Shown here: positions 18,053-28,836 of the stretch, piece after piece | Layout: every line of letters begins with the position of its first letter | How positions within the stretch are numbered: the stretch's first letter is position 1 | Origin: Rosenbergiella collisarenosi | GTDB lineage: Bacteria; Pseudomonadota; Gammaproteobacteria; Enterobacterales; Enterobacteriaceae | DNA length: 64,000 bases | Reading direction: 5' to 3' | Assembly: GCF_018494085.1 (NCBI RefSeq) | Contig: NZ_JABBFP010000010.1 | Coordinates: 53,414-117,413 of the forward strand | Program-made: the position numbers and the translations under genes | Notes under the pieces: model-generated | Told to the model about the DNA's origin: nothing | The model's database searches: none | The model's input: only the letters and a program-made list of their open reading frames with translations

Positions 18053-18491
18053 AACAATCCTGTAGTCGATAAGGGAAATAGTCGCGCTGATAGTAGCAAA
18101 TTACCGGTGCGGATCCTAACAGTGTTCCTGTACTGGGTAGGTGAATGGGAAACTACCTTATGCGGTGTGCATCACACTAGAAAGGGAGAGGTAACCTAGT
18201 TTAAAAAACTAATTTAATTAAGAAAAATAGTACTATCCTCTGTTCTGCGTTTTGCGATTTTCACCAGATTAAATATACATAAGTGATTAAATCATCACCA
18301 CCTTGAAAGTTTAATTTAATTTCCTCCGTTATATACAGAATAAAAACCTATGTTTTGAGTTATGCGTATTAATTATTGTTTTTTTAGCTAAAAATATCGT
18401 CAAATGATTCTTATAATTTTAACGGCGATACAGAGATACTTACTCTACATAAAGCGGTTTTTGAGAGAGTAAAGTTCTGCAAGGGGGATGT
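18053..18491 (+). other. AT-rich intergenic region upstream of dadA
   Basis: A 439-bp gap between the divergent dsbB and dadA starts. In E. coli the interval holds nhaB, fadR and ycgB. I found no coding remnant of them on either strand. The distal 300 bases are strongly AT-rich with many A and T tracts, suitable for Lrp or H-NS binding. A CRP-like site lies near the left end (listed separately). Confidence 0.5.
18161..18177 (+). promoter_or_regulatory. Possible CRP-like site / GTGTGCATCACAC palindrome
   Basis: TGCGG-N6-TCACA, with one perfect CRP half-site (TCACA) and one poor one. It overlaps the perfect palindrome GTGTG-CAT-CACAC at 18165-18177. CRP control of dadAX is known in E. coli, but this site is more than 300 bases from dadA, so the assignment is weak. 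Confidence 0.3.
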
Positions 18492-19787
18492 GTGCGGGTA
18501 CTCATTATAGGTGGTGGGGTCGTAGGCGTTACTAGCGCTTGGTATCTGGCGGCGGCCGGGCACGAAGTGACAGTGTTAGAGAAGTGTGCAGGGGTTGCGA
18601 TGGAGACGAGCTCCGGGAACGCGGGGCAAATATCACCTGGCTACGCCGCACCTTGGGCCGCACCGGGTATCCCGTTGAAGGCCATCAAATGGATGTTCCA
18701 AAAACATGCCCCTCTCGCAGTTCGCCCAGATGGAACTCGTTTTCAGCTGGCTTGGATGTGGTCGATGTTGCAGCAATGCACATTGGAGCACTACCAAGAG
18801 AATAAGGCTCGAATGGTAAGAATCGCTGAATATAGCCGAGACAGCCTCAAGGCGTTACGCCAAGAAACCGGCATTCTCTACGAGGGGCGGCAAGGCGGGA
18901 CACTCCAACTTTTTCGTACCGAACAACAATTCGAGAATGCTGCAAAAGATATCTCCGTCCTGCAAGAGGCAGGCGTCCCCTTTAATTTATTGGAAAGGCA
19001 GCAGCTAACCTCTGTTGAGCCGGGGCTTGTGAACAGCCTTGATAAACTCACGGGCGGATTACAGCTCCCTAACGATGAAACCGGAGACTGTAAACTATTT
19101 ACGCAACGTCTCGCCGAGTTAGCTGAAGTGGCGGGAGTAAAATTCCTCTTTAACCAGCAGGTTGAACGCCTCAATGTCGAGCATAATCGAATTGCCTCAG
19201 TGACGGTTAACGGCAGTGAGTTACAGGCTGATAGTATTTTATTGACTGCGGGCAGTTGGTCGACATCTCTATTAAAAGACTTGATCGCCATTCCCGTTTA
19301 CCCTCTTAAAGGTTACTCTATCACCTTACCGATTATTGATGAAAACCGTGCGCCACTCTCGACGGTACTTGATGAAACCTACAAGGTCGCGGTGACCCGT
19401 TTCGATCAACGTATTCGCGTAGGCGGGATGGCTGAGATCGTGGGTTTTGACCGTAGACTACCGCCTACCCGGCGTGAAACGTTAGAGAAAGTTGTCAACG
19501 ATCTTTTCCCTCATTCAGCCGCAATGGCCGAGGCAAATTATTGGACGGGTCTGCGGCCAATGACGCCCGATGGGACGCCTATTGTGGGTAAAACACCGAT
19601 AAGTAATCTGTTCCTTAATACGGGCCACGGCACGCTAGGGTGGACAATGGCTTGCGGTTCTGGACGATTAGTCGCCGATATCATCTCTGGACGCAACACC
19701 GATATTGCTGCCGACGATTTATCAGTTTATCGTTATCTCCCTGGGTTTGAATCACCAAAAATACATTTACAGCCGATTAACGGCTGA
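18492..19787 (+). CDS. dadA: D-amino acid dehydrogenase small subunit
   Basis: A FAD flavoprotein at the inner membrane that oxidises D-alanine and other D-amino acids to 2-oxo acids and passes electrons to the respiratory chain. The 431 residues begin with the dinucleotide-binding motif GGGVVG (7-12). [47 protein letters not shown] and the C-terminal [16 protein letters not shown] all match E. coli DadA. It starts at GTG 18492 behind AAGGGGG. It forms an operon with dadX, 19 bases downstream, for alanine catabolism. Confidence 0.96.
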   Translation: MRVLIIGGGVVGVTSAWYLAAAGHEVTVLEKCAGVAMETSSGNAGQISPGYAAPWAAPGIPLKAIKWMFQKHAPLAVRPDGTRFQLAWMWSMLQQCTLEHYQENKARMVRIAEYSRDSLKALRQETGILYEGRQGGTLQLFRTEQQFENAAKDISVLQEAGVPFNLLERQQLTSVEPGLVNSLDKLTGGLQLPNDETGDCKLFTQRLAELAEVAGVKFLFNQQVERLNVEHNRIASVTVNGSELQADSILLTAGSWSTSLLKDLIAIPVYPLKGYSITLPIIDENRAPLSTVLDETYKVAVTRFDQRIRVGGMAEIVGFDRRLPPTRRETLEKVVNDLFPHSAAMAEANYWTGLRPMTPDGTPIVGKTPISNLFLNTGHGTLGWTMACGSGRLVADIISGRNTDIAADDLSVYRYLPGFESPKIHLQPING

Positions 19788-19806
19788 AGCGAGGAGTAGC
19801 TTAACG

Positions 19807-20883
19807 ATGTCAAGGCCGATAAAGGCAACGGTGAATACCACGGCATTAACCCATAATTTACAGCAAGTTCGAACGCTAGCACCGACATCGAAAGTATGGA
19901 GCGTAGTAAAAGCTAATGCCTATGGACATGGGCTCGCGCGCTGTTATGCGGCGCTAGCGGCGACAGATGGCTATGCACTGTTGAATTATGAAGAAGCCAT
20001 TTTGCTTCGCGAGAAGGGAGTGACTCAGCCGATTTTGTTATTAGAGGGCTTTTTTAAGCCGCAAGATCTTGAGCTGATAGATGCCTATCAATTGACCACG
20101 GCAGTGCATAGTGATTGGCAACTACAAGCGCTGGCAGATTTTCCCGCTAAGCACGCAATTTCTGTCTATCTAAAAATAAATAATGGTATGAATCGTCTAG
20201 GTTTTCCTCCCGAGGCGATTCCCAGAGTGTGGCAACAATTGAACGCATTGCCGAGTGTTGGCACGGTAACGTTAATGTCGCACTTTGCCCGGGCAGATGA
20301 GGGCGTTGACTATATTCAAGAGCCTCTAAGGCGTCTCGAACAGTCTACGGCTACACTTTCCGGCCCACGTTGTTATGCCAATTCTGCTGCGACCCTGTGG
20401 CATCCACAAACGCATCATCAGTGGGTAAGGCCAGGAGTCGTGTTATACGGCGCATCGCCGACAGGCCGTACGGCCGATATTGCCGCATTCGATCTACAAC
20501 CGGTAATGAGTTTAACCAGCGAGATTATCGCGATTCAAAATGTTGCGGCACAGGAGGGGGTGGGTTATGGGCATCGTTATAGGACAACGACTCCACAGCG
20601 TATAGGTATTGTGGCATGCGGGTATGCAGATGGCTATCCTCGACATGCTCCCACCGGCACACCTGTTAGTGTGGGCGGGAAGCTCTGTCGCACTGTTGGA
20701 ACGGTCTCAATGGACATGTTGATGGTTGATCTTACAGACTGCCCCGATACGCAAATAGGCACTACGGTTGAATTATGGGGAACACAACTCCCCGTCGATA
20801 CGGTTGCCGAGGCGGCGGGTACTGTAGGCTATGAGCTGCTTACTGCAGTCACCCAACGCGTGCCTTTTACTCTGATCGTGTAG
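19807..20883 (+). CDS. dadX: Alanine racemase, catabolic
   Basis: A PLP enzyme that converts L-alanine to D-alanine, feeding DadA. The PLP lysine is Lys35 in VWSVVKANAYGHG, and the second catalytic base, Tyr, is in GVGYGHRYR. The motifs NNGMNRLGF, MSHFARAD, VRPGVVLYGASP and GTVSMDMLMVDLT are present. I use ATG 19807 (MSRPIKATV, 358 residues) with GAGGAG upstream; the open frame extends back into dadA but those codons are shared with that gene. The last 17 bases overlap the convergent transporter gene. Confidence 0.96.
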   Translation: MSRPIKATVNTTALTHNLQQVRTLAPTSKVWSVVKANAYGHGLARCYAALAATDGYALLNYEEAILLREKGVTQPILLLEGFFKPQDLELIDAYQLTTAVHSDWQLQALADFPAKHAISVYLKINNGMNRLGFPPEAIPRVWQQLNALPSVGTVTLMSHFARADEGVDYIQEPLRRLEQSTATLSGPRCYANSAATLWHPQTHHQWVRPGVVLYGASPTGRTADIAAFDLQPVMSLTSEIIAIQNVAAQEGVGYGHRYRTTTPQRIGIVACGYADGYPRHAPTGTPVSVGGKLCRTVGTVSMDMLMVDLTDCPDTQIGTTVELWGTQLPVDTVAEAAGTVGYELLTAVTQRVPFTLIV

Positions 20884-22084
20884 AGCGCAGCGACGTTAAT
20901 ACACCTTTGATTTTCAAACTGGTCAGCCAAGCAAGGCCGGCCAGCATCCCACCTAATAACATCATGCCACCTAGCGCCGTGAAGGGAGCGAGGGGAAGAA
21001 GTAAAATAATGAGACTGGCTCCTGCGCCCCCAGCCATCTGAATAAAACCTAATAACGCCGAGGCAACCCCGGCATTCTGTTGGAATGGTGCTAGAGCATA
21101 ACTCGTGGCCGGGCCCATGATAAACGCTAATCCCGCTACGGCTACTGCAACAGGGAACATATAGCTTAACCAGTGAGCGAGGATCGCAGGAGCGAGTAGA
21201 TAAGGTTCGATTAAGATAATACCCCCCGCGCCCAGCATCGATAATGCCCCGAGCATCAGACAAAATGGCCGACCACACTTCTGAATAATCCGGTTTGCGA
21301 CGGCGCTAGCGACCATAATCCACAGGCCATTAACGCCGAAGATGATAGAGAAAATGAATGGGGTAAGCCGCGCCTGCTCCATCAGGACGATCGGTGCAAG
21401 GGACACATAAGTCAGCACCATCCCTAACGCGCTGGCAATCGCCAACGTAAACGCGAGAAAAGCGGGCTGTTTGATTATCGTCACGTAGGTCCTAACCGGG
21501 AAAATAGCGCTACGCTGTGTCGTGGCAGGCCGTGTCTCGGGAAGCCATCTATAGATAACAATCATCAATACCAGTGCATAGATGAATAGGAACCAGAAGG
21601 GCGCGCGCCATCCCCAAGAGTGCGCGAGCATACCACCCAATAGTGGCGCCAAAGCCGGTACGATATTTAATGAGCCATTAAGAAAGCTATAGGCGCGCGC
21701 GGCGTCGTCACCTTCTAGGCGGTCCCGAACGCCACTGAATGCAACCACCGCCGTGCAGCAGACCGCCATGCCCTGTATTATTCTCGCCATGAGGAAGAGT
21801 GGCCAATTGATGGCCAATGCGGCACTCGCGCTACCTAGCAGATAAAGTACCAGACCTAACAGCGCAATAGGTTTACGACCATAGTTATCGACAAGCGGTC
21901 CTGAAATCAATTGCCCTATACCCATGACTAATAGAAACAGAGGGATAGTAAGTTGAATATTATTTACCGGTGTTTGCAAGCCCTCAGCAATCTGCGGGAG
22001 CGTTGGGAGAAAAAGATCGATCCCTAAGGGTGAGAGGAGCACTAGGCTCAGGAGTAGGGTTGTAAAATAGCGTGTAGGGATCAT
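20867..22084 (-). CDS. Bcr/CflA-type MFS drug-efflux transporter
   Basis: A 405-residue major-facilitator protein with about twelve hydrophobic segments. The signature of the drug:H+ antiporter (DHA1, Bcr/CflA) branch is visible: [15 protein letters not shown] in TM1, [19 protein letters not shown] in the 2-3 loop, and [18 protein letters not shown], a relaxed motif C-like region. The substrate cannot be read from sequence. Its ATG overlaps the cvrA stop (ATGA), so the two are translationally coupled. Its 3' end overlaps dadX by 17 bases on the other strand. E. coli has no gene here, so this is an insertion relative to it. Confidence 0.88.
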   Translation of the reverse strand: MIPTRYFTTLLLSLVLLSPLGIDLFLPTLPQIAEGLQTPVNNIQLTIPLFLLVMGIGQLISGPLVDNYGRKPIALLGLVLYLLGSASAALAINWPLFLMARIIQGMAVCCTAVVAFSGVRDRLEGDDAARAYSFLNGSLNIVPALAPLLGGMLAHSWGWRAPFWFLFIYALVLMIVIYRWLPETRPATTQRSAIFPVRTYVTIIKQPAFLAFTLAIASALGMVLTYVSLAPIVLMEQARLTPFIFSIIFGVNGLWIMVASAVANRIIQKCGRPFCLMLGALSMLGAGGIILIEPYLLAPAILAHWLSYMFPVAVAVAGLAFIMGPATSYALAPFQQNAGVASALLGFIQMAGGAGASLIILLLPLAPFTALGGMMLLGGMLAGLAWLTSLKIKGVLTSLRSTRSE

Positions 22085-23811
22085 GATTCATCTTCTTCTA
22101 AAATACGTAGACCAACACGAGAGATGATATCATCCTCTTTCTCTGCGACCGTCAGCAATAGTTCAGACCATTGCAGTCCATCACCCACTACGGGGTTACG
22201 TCCTAATTTTTCTACCATTAATTGGGCTAAGCTCATACTCTGAACGTCATCATCCTGTAAAGTCAGTCCGTACACCGAGGCGATTTGTTCTAAAGAAGCC
22301 TGTCCATCCAAGATAAAATCACCAAAGAATCGTTGGTCTAAATCAATGGTAGGCGTCTGGCTAAACATATTCCCTAGCGCAGAGAGATCGCGCTCACGAC
22401 CAATAACGCAGAGAATATCTTTTTCACGCAGGCGAGTAGAACCGCGAGGATGCATCAACACATTATCGCGAAACAGCGCCGTAATCCGCGTATGCTCGGG
22501 CATTTTTAATTCGCGTAACGGGGCGTTAATACACCAGTTCTCGGAGCCGAGTTGATAAACATATTGCTCCCACGGGCTATCCGGATGAATATCGAGGCTA
22601 TTACGTTGGAAGGGATATACAGTACGTGGCACGATGACTTTAGCCAGTTTTGCCGCGTAAGAAAGGGAACTTCCTTGCAGTAGCAAGGAGACCATCACAA
22701 CAAAAAAAGCGATATTAAAGTATAACGATGCATTTTCTAAGCCTGCCATCATGGGAAAGACAGCAAGAATAATCGGCACGGCGCCGCGTAGCCCTACCCA
22801 GCTGACAAAAAAACGTTCACGGAGTGTGTAGTTTTTAAAGGGTAGCAAGCCCGCGAAGACTGAAAGCGGTCGTGCGACACAGATTAGCCATAGCGAGAGT
22901 AATAGTGCTGGTAAGGCGATCTTCCATAAGTCGCTAGGGACAACCAGCAGACCTAATACAATAAACATACCTATTTGGCTGAGCCAAGCTAAGCCGTCAA
23001 AAATCTGTGTGATACCGGTACGGTTACGGATCCCGCTGTTACCCAGCCAGCATCCGGTTAAGTAGACCGCAAGGATCCCGCTGCCACCCATTAGCGTCGT
23101 GAGAGCGAAAACTAATATTCCCCCGCTCACCGCGAGAAGGGGGTAGAGTCCAGCCGGAAGTACAATATGGTTGATGAGCCGCTGCAGTGTAAATCCGCCA
23201 AGAAGGCCTACGATGATGCCTAGCCCAAACTCACGTAACAGATGCACCACAAAGCTGATATCGACAGAATGCTGGTGTTGCTGGATCATTTCAATCAATG
23301 TGACAGTGAGAAATACCGCCATGGGGTCGTTACTGCCAGACTCGATTTCAAGCGTGGAAGAAACACGCTTATTGAGCCCCTTATCGCCGATCAATGAAAA
23401 TACTGCCGCCGCATCTGTTGAACCGATGATGGCACCGATCAGGAAGCCCTGCATTAGATCGAGGTGAAAGAGCTTGACGGCGACTAAGCCAGTCAGGCCC
23501 GCAGTAATTAGAACACCGACTGTCGCCAGTGAGAGTGAGGGCCAAATAGCAATACGGATAGAACTGACGCTGGTACGCATCCCCCCATCGAGCAAGATCA
23601 CCGCTAAAGCAAGATTCGATACCAAATAAGCCACAGGGTAATTATCGAAGACTATTCCGCCGATCCCTTGCTCGCCCGCAAGCATACCGAGCACCAAAAA
23701 AATCACCAGGATAGGGATGCCGAGCTTTGAGGAAAATGAGCTGAGTAAAATACTGGCGGTGACTAAAACCGAACCAATGATAAATAAACTATTAATCGTG
23801 CTTGAATCCAT
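22081..23811 (-). CDS. cvrA: K+/H+ antiporter NhaP2 (CvrA)
   Basis: A 576-residue inner-membrane monovalent cation:proton antiporter of the CPA1 family. It has about twelve hydrophobic segments, the ion-binding acidic motifs [23 protein letters not shown] and [16 protein letters not shown], and [15 protein letters not shown]. The C-terminus carries a TrkA-C (RCK-C) domain at about 405-490 and a CorC-like tail. Length and order after dadX match E. coli CvrA (578). It is the first gene of a two-gene unit with the Bcr/CflA transporter. Confidence 0.93.
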   Translation of the reverse strand: MDSSTINSLFIIGSVLVTASILLSSFSSKLGIPILVIFLVLGMLAGEQGIGGIVFDNYPVAYLVSNLALAVILLDGGMRTSVSSIRIAIWPSLSLATVGVLITAGLTGLVAVKLFHLDLMQGFLIGAIIGSTDAAAVFSLIGDKGLNKRVSSTLEIESGSNDPMAVFLTVTLIEMIQQHQHSVDISFVVHLLREFGLGIIVGLLGGFTLQRLINHIVLPAGLYPLLAVSGGILVFALTTLMGGSGILAVYLTGCWLGNSGIRNRTGITQIFDGLAWLSQIGMFIVLGLLVVPSDLWKIALPALLLSLWLICVARPLSVFAGLLPFKNYTLRERFFVSWVGLRGAVPIILAVFPMMAGLENASLYFNIAFFVVMVSLLLQGSSLSYAAKLAKVIVPRTVYPFQRNSLDIHPDSPWEQYVYQLGSENWCINAPLRELKMPEHTRITALFRDNVLMHPRGSTRLREKDILCVIGRERDLSALGNMFSQTPTIDLDQRFFGDFILDGQASLEQIASVYGLTLQDDDVQSMSLAQLMVEKLGRNPVVGDGLQWSELLLTVAEKEDDIISRVGLRILEEDES

Positions 23812-24059
23812 GTTAGCTCATTCCTGCCAGCTGCTGTAGTAGTGAATTATTACATATTTTGGGTAAAGGGTGTGGCGGTAATTGGGTGATAAAAGAATAA
23901 GATTAACCCTATTTGATAGGGGCTTAAGGCGATTACAGAACAAAAAACTAGTTATAACGGTAATAAGCATTTTATTATCAATAACTCGATAAAATAATTA
24001 GTTACCATTACCAAGATTTACGTCTATTTTTAGGATGTCAGTTAACTCAGGATGTGATT

Positions 24060-24812
24060 ATGTTAAAAAAACAATATGTATTAATGGCCAGTTTAGCCAG
24101 CGCGAGCCTTTTTTTCTCGCAAAATCTATTAGCTCAACCCCTTTCGCTGGGCGTTGCTGCGCTCTGGTCTGAATCGCCGTACCATAACACGAAAGATCGT
24201 ACTGTCCCGTTTCCTCTGATCAATTATCAAGACGAGAATGTGTTCTTTCATGGTCTCGAAGCCGGATACTATCTTTACCATGGCGAGGCGGATCAATTCT
24301 CAATTATTGCTAATACTACAGGGCAATACTTTAACCCACATCGCGCTCATCATAGTGCAATGCGCGGCTTAGATAAACGCCATCTAACCATGATGATGGG
24401 CGGCGAATGGACGCATGTCGCCACATGGGGTGTCGTTAAAACCGCCTTAACGGGTGATGTGCTTGATGAGAGTAATGGACTGGTTTGGGACACTAATTAC
24501 CATTATCCGTTACAATTTGGCGCGCTCTCCGTCATTCCTGGGGCTGGTGTGACTTGGCAGAGTGCTAACCAAACCGATTACTATTACGGTGTATCGGGTA
24601 AAGAATCGCGTCGTACGGGGATTAGTCGTTACGATGCCGACGATAGTTGGTCACCGTATGTCGACGTTAGCGCCACTTACCAGTTAACTCGCGATTGGAC
24701 CGTAGTGGCGGGTGCTCGTTATACTCATTTCGACAATGAAATTAAACACAGTTCTATGGTTGATAAGTCGGGGCAGACAACGGTCTGGACCGGCGTTAAT
24801 TACCAATTCTAA
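24060..24812 (+). CDS. mipA: MipA/OmpV family outer membrane protein
   Basis: A 250-residue outer-membrane beta-barrel. In E. coli MipA scaffolds the murein hydrolase MltA and the synthase PBP1b. It has a signal peptide ending near NLLAQ, then the family pattern LGVAALWSESPYHNTKD, FPLINYQDENVFFHGLEAGYY, RTGISRYDADDSWSPYVDVSA and the C-terminal barrel strand TTVWTGVNYQF with terminal Phe. I use ATG 24060 with AGGA eight bases upstream rather than GTG 24054. Sequence is clearly diverged from E. coli MipA. Confidence 0.88.
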   Translation: MLKKQYVLMASLASASLFFSQNLLAQPLSLGVAALWSESPYHNTKDRTVPFPLINYQDENVFFHGLEAGYYLYHGEADQFSIIANTTGQYFNPHRAHHSAMRGLDKRHLTMMMGGEWTHVATWGVVKTALTGDVLDESNGLVWDTNYHYPLQFGALSVIPGAGVTWQSANQTDYYYGVSGKESRRTGISRYDADDSWSPYVDVSATYQLTRDWTVVAGARYTHFDNEIKHSSMVDKSGQTTVWTGVNYQF

Positions 24813-24815
24813 GAA

Positions 24816-24842
24816 TAAACCCTCCCTATTTGGGAGGGTCTC
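24816..24842. terminator. Terminator between mipA and yeaD
   Basis: Eight-pair stem ACCCTCCC / GGGAGGGT with a five-base loop, flanked by TTTATTCTT on the minus strand, so it chiefly serves yeaD. It lies between convergent genes. Confidence 0.75.
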
Positions 24843-24844
24843 TG

Positions 24845-25720
24845 CTAGCGTGTCAGCGGTGTTATCCTAACGCTAATCTCCGCCGGCTCAGCCTTAGTCG
24901 TGATAAAGGGCTGATGTATACGAGCTGTCTCCACACAGACCATCGTTTTGTACCCGTCGTTGCACATATCAACCATGGATGTCGAAAGATCAGCGCCAGG
25001 GTTCCAAGTGACAACGTCACTATTTCCCTTATGTGCTATTAGTAGCTTACGCCCTAAAATAGGATCATCGATCACCGATTCTACAGCGGGGTCAGTAAAT
25101 ATGCGGTCGACTTCGCCATGATAAGTTTGTTGTTCGGATTGCGAGCACAATGCATTATCTTTGACCTTATCGATAAAGGTCTCCCCTAGACCACTCACGC
25201 TTACTTTCTCACTCTGTGCAACATGGAAATAGCTATGCAAGGCGGCCGTAGAACTAAAATCACCGATAATCTTAAGCTGGAGTTCGCAGGAATCGGCACT
25301 CAATGTAGCAAGCATTGTGAGTGTAAAATCATGAGGCCATAGGGCTAATGTCTCTGCAGACTGCTGCAGAACCATGGATAGGGTAACCTGTTGCGCAGAC
25401 TCTTCGTAGGTGGCTAAAGCCCACTCAGCTGTTCTTGCAAATCCATGTGATGGTTTACCTGCAGGGCCAAACCAAGGCCAACAAATGGGTACGCCGCCGC
25501 GGATAGCCTTACCCTGAGTAAATGCACTGTTGTCACTTAACCAAATGACCGGTGCTTGTTCGAGCGGTTGCCAAGCGATGAGTTGGCCACCTTGTAGGGA
25601 AAATGCCGCTCGAAAAGTAGGATGGTCGATGACGACCAGTTTTAGTTCATCTTGCTGGCGCAAGGAAATTGATGAAGATAGCGTCTCAACAGTGGGTAGT
25701 TCGAAAAGAGAGGATGACAT
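24845..25720 (-). CDS. yeaD: Glucose-6-phosphate 1-epimerase-like protein YeaD
   Basis: A cytoplasmic aldose-1-epimerase superfamily (galactose-mutarotase fold) protein of 291 residues. The catalytic His is in SHGFART and the Glu in YKTMVCVETARI. AIRGGVPICWPWFGP and DDPILGRKLLIA support the match to E. coli YeaD. I use ATG 25720, which has GGAG seven bases upstream and matches the E. coli N-terminus; the open frame runs 16 codons further upstream. It lies directly behind the gapA terminator. Confidence 0.92.
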   Translation of the reverse strand: MSSSLFELPTVETLSSSISLRQQDELKLVVIDHPTFRAAFSLQGGQLIAWQPLEQAPVIWLSDNSAFTQGKAIRGGVPICWPWFGPAGKPSHGFARTAEWALATYEESAQQVTLSMVLQQSAETLALWPHDFTLTMLATLSADSCELQLKIIGDFSSTAALHSYFHVAQSEKVSVSGLGETFIDKVKDNALCSQSEQQTYHGEVDRIFTDPAVESVIDDPILGRKLLIAHKGNSDVVTWNPGADLSTSMVDMCNDGYKTMVCVETARIHQPFITTKAEPAEISVRITPLTR

Positions 25721-25728
25721 AGTTTCTC

Positions 25729-25762
25729 CAAAGAATAAAAAAGGGCGACCGAAGTCGCCCTT
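25729..25762 (-). terminator. Terminator of gapA
   Basis: Nine-pair stem AAGGGCGAC / GTCGCCCTT with a TTCG tetraloop (read on the minus strand), followed by TTTTTTATTCTTT. It lies between gapA and the ribosome binding site of yeaD. Confidence 0.92.
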
Positions 25763-25780
25763 GTTCACATTATAAATCGC

Positions 25781-26791
<1,011 letters not shown>

Positions 26792-26821
26792 CTATTTGAT
26801 AGTGAATAAAAGGTTGGCAGT

Positions 26822-26850
26822 AAAATTACAAAAACGGCTTCATACGTCAA
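26822..26850 (-). promoter_or_regulatory. gapA promoter, similar to E. coli P1 region
   Basis: On the minus strand TTGACG (26850-26845), a 16-17 bp spacer and the -10 region TGTAATTTT. The sequence between here and the gene resembles the E. coli gapA P1 leader as I remember it. Confidence 0.45.
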
Positions 26851-26966
26851 GCTTAATCGTGTCAATTACTGTATGAAATCAATTATTGATGCTTTACACA
26901 GCACAACTCGACATGTCAACGACGACGGGATGAGACAAAATAAAACACCAATTTTTGTTATGCATT

Positions 26967-26975
26967 TGTTATAAT
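26967..26975 (+). promoter_or_regulatory. Extended -10 promoter for msrB-yeaC
   Basis: TGTTATAAT gives TGn plus a perfect TATAAT (26970-26975). There is no good -35 at standard spacing. It lies 31 bases before the msrB ATG. Confidence 0.6.
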
Positions 26976-27005
26976 ATGGGCTTGAACTGTTAAGTGGGAA
27001 CTATT

Positions 27006-27407
27006 ATGAGCAATGAGCCAACGTCTTTGTCTTCTCTGAATGAAATTCAGCGGTATGTTACGCAAGAGAGAGGCACTGAACCGCCGTTTAGTGGCGCTTT
27101 ACTGCACAACCAGCAAGAGGGTCACTACCATTGTATCGTCTGCCATGCGCCACTATTTTATTCTGAAGCTAAATATGACTCTGGATGCGGGTGGCCGAGC
27201 TTCTACCAGCCGGTCTCGGATGATGCAATTCGTTACCTGGAAGATAACTCCCACCACATGCAACGTATCGAAATCCGCTGTGGTAAGTGTGATGCGCATC
27301 TTGGCCATGTGTTTCCTGATGGGCCGCAACCAAGCGGTGAACGGTACTGTGTCAATTCAGCCTCTTTGAACTTCACCGATCCCTCAGGTAGCCAGACGAA
27401 AGGATAA
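27006..27407 (+). CDS. msrB: Peptide-methionine (R)-S-oxide reductase
   Basis: MsrB repairs oxidised protein methionine (R-sulfoxide), using thioredoxin. The 133 residues contain two zinc-binding CxxC pairs (HCIVCHAPL and RCGKCDAH) and the catalytic cysteine in [23 protein letters not shown] and [14 protein letters not shown] are diagnostic. I use ATG 27006 ([10 protein letters not shown]) instead of GTG 26994, which lacks a site. It is followed seven bases later by yeaC, as in E. coli. Confidence 0.96.
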   Translation: MSNEPTSLSSLNEIQRYVTQERGTEPPFSGALLHNQQEGHYHCIVCHAPLFYSEAKYDSGCGWPSFYQPVSDDAIRYLEDNSHHMQRIEIRCGKCDAHLGHVFPDGPQPSGERYCVNSASLNFTDPSGSQTKG

Positions 27408-27414
27408 TATTACG

Positions 27415-27696
27415 ATGAATCAAGATTTGCAGCGTGTATTGGCACAGATGACCCCAGACGTTTATCAACGTCTGGTTCAAGCAACGGAAACGGGTAAATG
27501 GCCAGACGGCGTAGCGCTAACGCCTACTCAAAAAGAGCATACGTTACAATTAGTGCTACTCTGGCAGGCGCGTCACAACGATAAGCCTCAGCATATGTCG
27601 ATTGCTAAAGGTGGTGAGATGGTGATGAAGAGTAAACGACAGCTCAAAGAAGATTTCGGCATTAGTGATGACGTCACGCGCATTCAGCTTGATTAA
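27415..27696 (+). CDS. yeaC: YeaC family protein (DUF1315)
   Basis: A 93-residue cytoplasmic protein matching E. coli YeaC: MTPDVYQRLVQATETGKWPDGVALTP, LVLLWQARHN and MVMKSKRQLKEDFGI. No motif suggests an activity. It is probably cotranscribed with msrB. Confidence 0.9.
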   Translation: MNQDLQRVLAQMTPDVYQRLVQATETGKWPDGVALTPTQKEHTLQLVLLWQARHNDKPQHMSIAKGGEMVMKSKRQLKEDFGISDDVTRIQLD

Positions 27697-27701
27697 AAAT
27701 T

Positions 27702-27723
27702 GGGGGCATTGACCACAGCCCCC
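27702..27723 (-). terminator. Terminator of ansA
   Basis: Stem GGGGGC / GCCCCC with a ten-base loop. The T run (AATTTTTAA) is on the minus-strand side, so it serves ansA, and weakly yeaC. Confidence 0.7.
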
Positions 27724-27730
27724 TTGTCAG

Positions 27731-28741
27731 TTAATCACTGAGTTCGCCACGTAAGTTACGCTGCATTAATAAACGGATATCCGCGACAGAAAGTTGTTGT
27801 GAGAGAAGATAATGCAATTTGGTCAGTGCAGCCTCTACCGTTAAGTCGGCGCCACTAATTACCCCCGCTTGTTCCAACGCATTCCCCGTCGCATAGCCGC
27901 CCATATTGACCTTTCCAGACATACATTGTGTCAGATTGATAACAACGATCCCTCTCTCGTAGGCTTGTGCCAATACGCTAATAAACGCGGCGGACTGTGG
28001 GGCGTTACCCACTCCGTAAGAGCGTAAAATTAGGGCTTTAACAGGCTGTCGTAGAAAGTTACTGACGACATCTGGAGAGATGCCGGGATAGATCGTTACC
28101 ACGCCAATCGGTTGGGGTGTGATGGGGTGTACGATCAGTTCCCCTGATTGCTGAGGGGCGGGGACAGTGTTGAGTTTTTTGATATGAATACCGGCCTCAA
28201 GGAGAGGAGGCAGATTTGGCGAGGCAAAGGCGTTGAAGCCGTCCGCATGCGCTTTAGTCGTACGGTTACCCCGAAAGAGCGTGTTATTGAAAAAAAGACC
28301 CACTTCGTTTATCGGATAATTAGCCGCGACGTAGAGGGCATTAAGCAGGTTTTGTTGGCCATCAGAACGCAGTTCCGCAAGGGGTATTTGTGACCCTGTC
28401 ACAATAACCGGTTTGCCCAAGTTTTCCAACATAAAAGAGAGCGCTGACGCAGTAAACGCCATCGTGTCAGTACCGTGTAAGATCACGAAGCCATCATAAT
28501 CATCATAATGATCGCGGATATCGTTCGCAATAACTTGCCAGTCTTCGGGGGTCATATCCGAAGAGTCCATGAGGGGCGCATATTCGTGAATATTGAAGGC
28601 TGGCATCTCGTGACGATGGAATTCAGGCATTAATTCCAGCTGTTGCTGTAAATGCCCAGAGACCGGAACATAACCGTGCGCGGAACGCTGCATACCAATG
28701 GTTCCACCGGTATAGGCAACATAAATATTTTTTTTCTGCAT
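27731..28741 (-). CDS. ansA: L-asparaginase I, cytoplasmic
   Basis: Hydrolyses L-asparagine to L-aspartate and ammonia in the cytoplasm. The 336 residues contain both catalytic threonine motifs, YTGGTIGM (about 10-17) and VILHGTDTMAFTAS (about 85-98). TGSQIPLAELRSDG and ILRSYGVGNAP match E. coli AnsA (338 residues). The lack of a signal peptide separates it from periplasmic AnsB. It may be cotranscribed with sppA upstream, although a hairpin lies between. Confidence 0.95.
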   Translation of the reverse strand: MQKKNIYVAYTGGTIGMQRSAHGYVPVSGHLQQQLELMPEFHRHEMPAFNIHEYAPLMDSSDMTPEDWQVIANDIRDHYDDYDGFVILHGTDTMAFTASALSFMLENLGKPVIVTGSQIPLAELRSDGQQNLLNALYVAANYPINEVGLFFNNTLFRGNRTTKAHADGFNAFASPNLPPLLEAGIHIKKLNTVPAPQQSGELIVHPITPQPIGVVTIYPGISPDVVSNFLRQPVKALILRSYGVGNAPQSAAFISVLAQAYERGIVVINLTQCMSGKVNMGGYATGNALEQAGVISGADLTVEAALTKLHYLLSQQLSVADIRLLMQRNLRGELSD

Positions 28742-28810
28742 AGAGGGAGTACCGAATTGCCCAGATAAATAATTTAGTGGCGAGTATAGAAACTTCGCCG
28801 CAATAAATAT

Positions 28811-28830
28811 AGCCCGGCAGATGCCGGGCT
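28811..28830 (-). terminator. Hairpin/terminator after sppA
   Basis: Eight-pair stem AGCCCGGC / GCCGGGCT, followed on the minus strand by ATATTTATT, a weak T tract. Confidence 0.65.
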
Positions 28831-28836
28831 AAAGCG

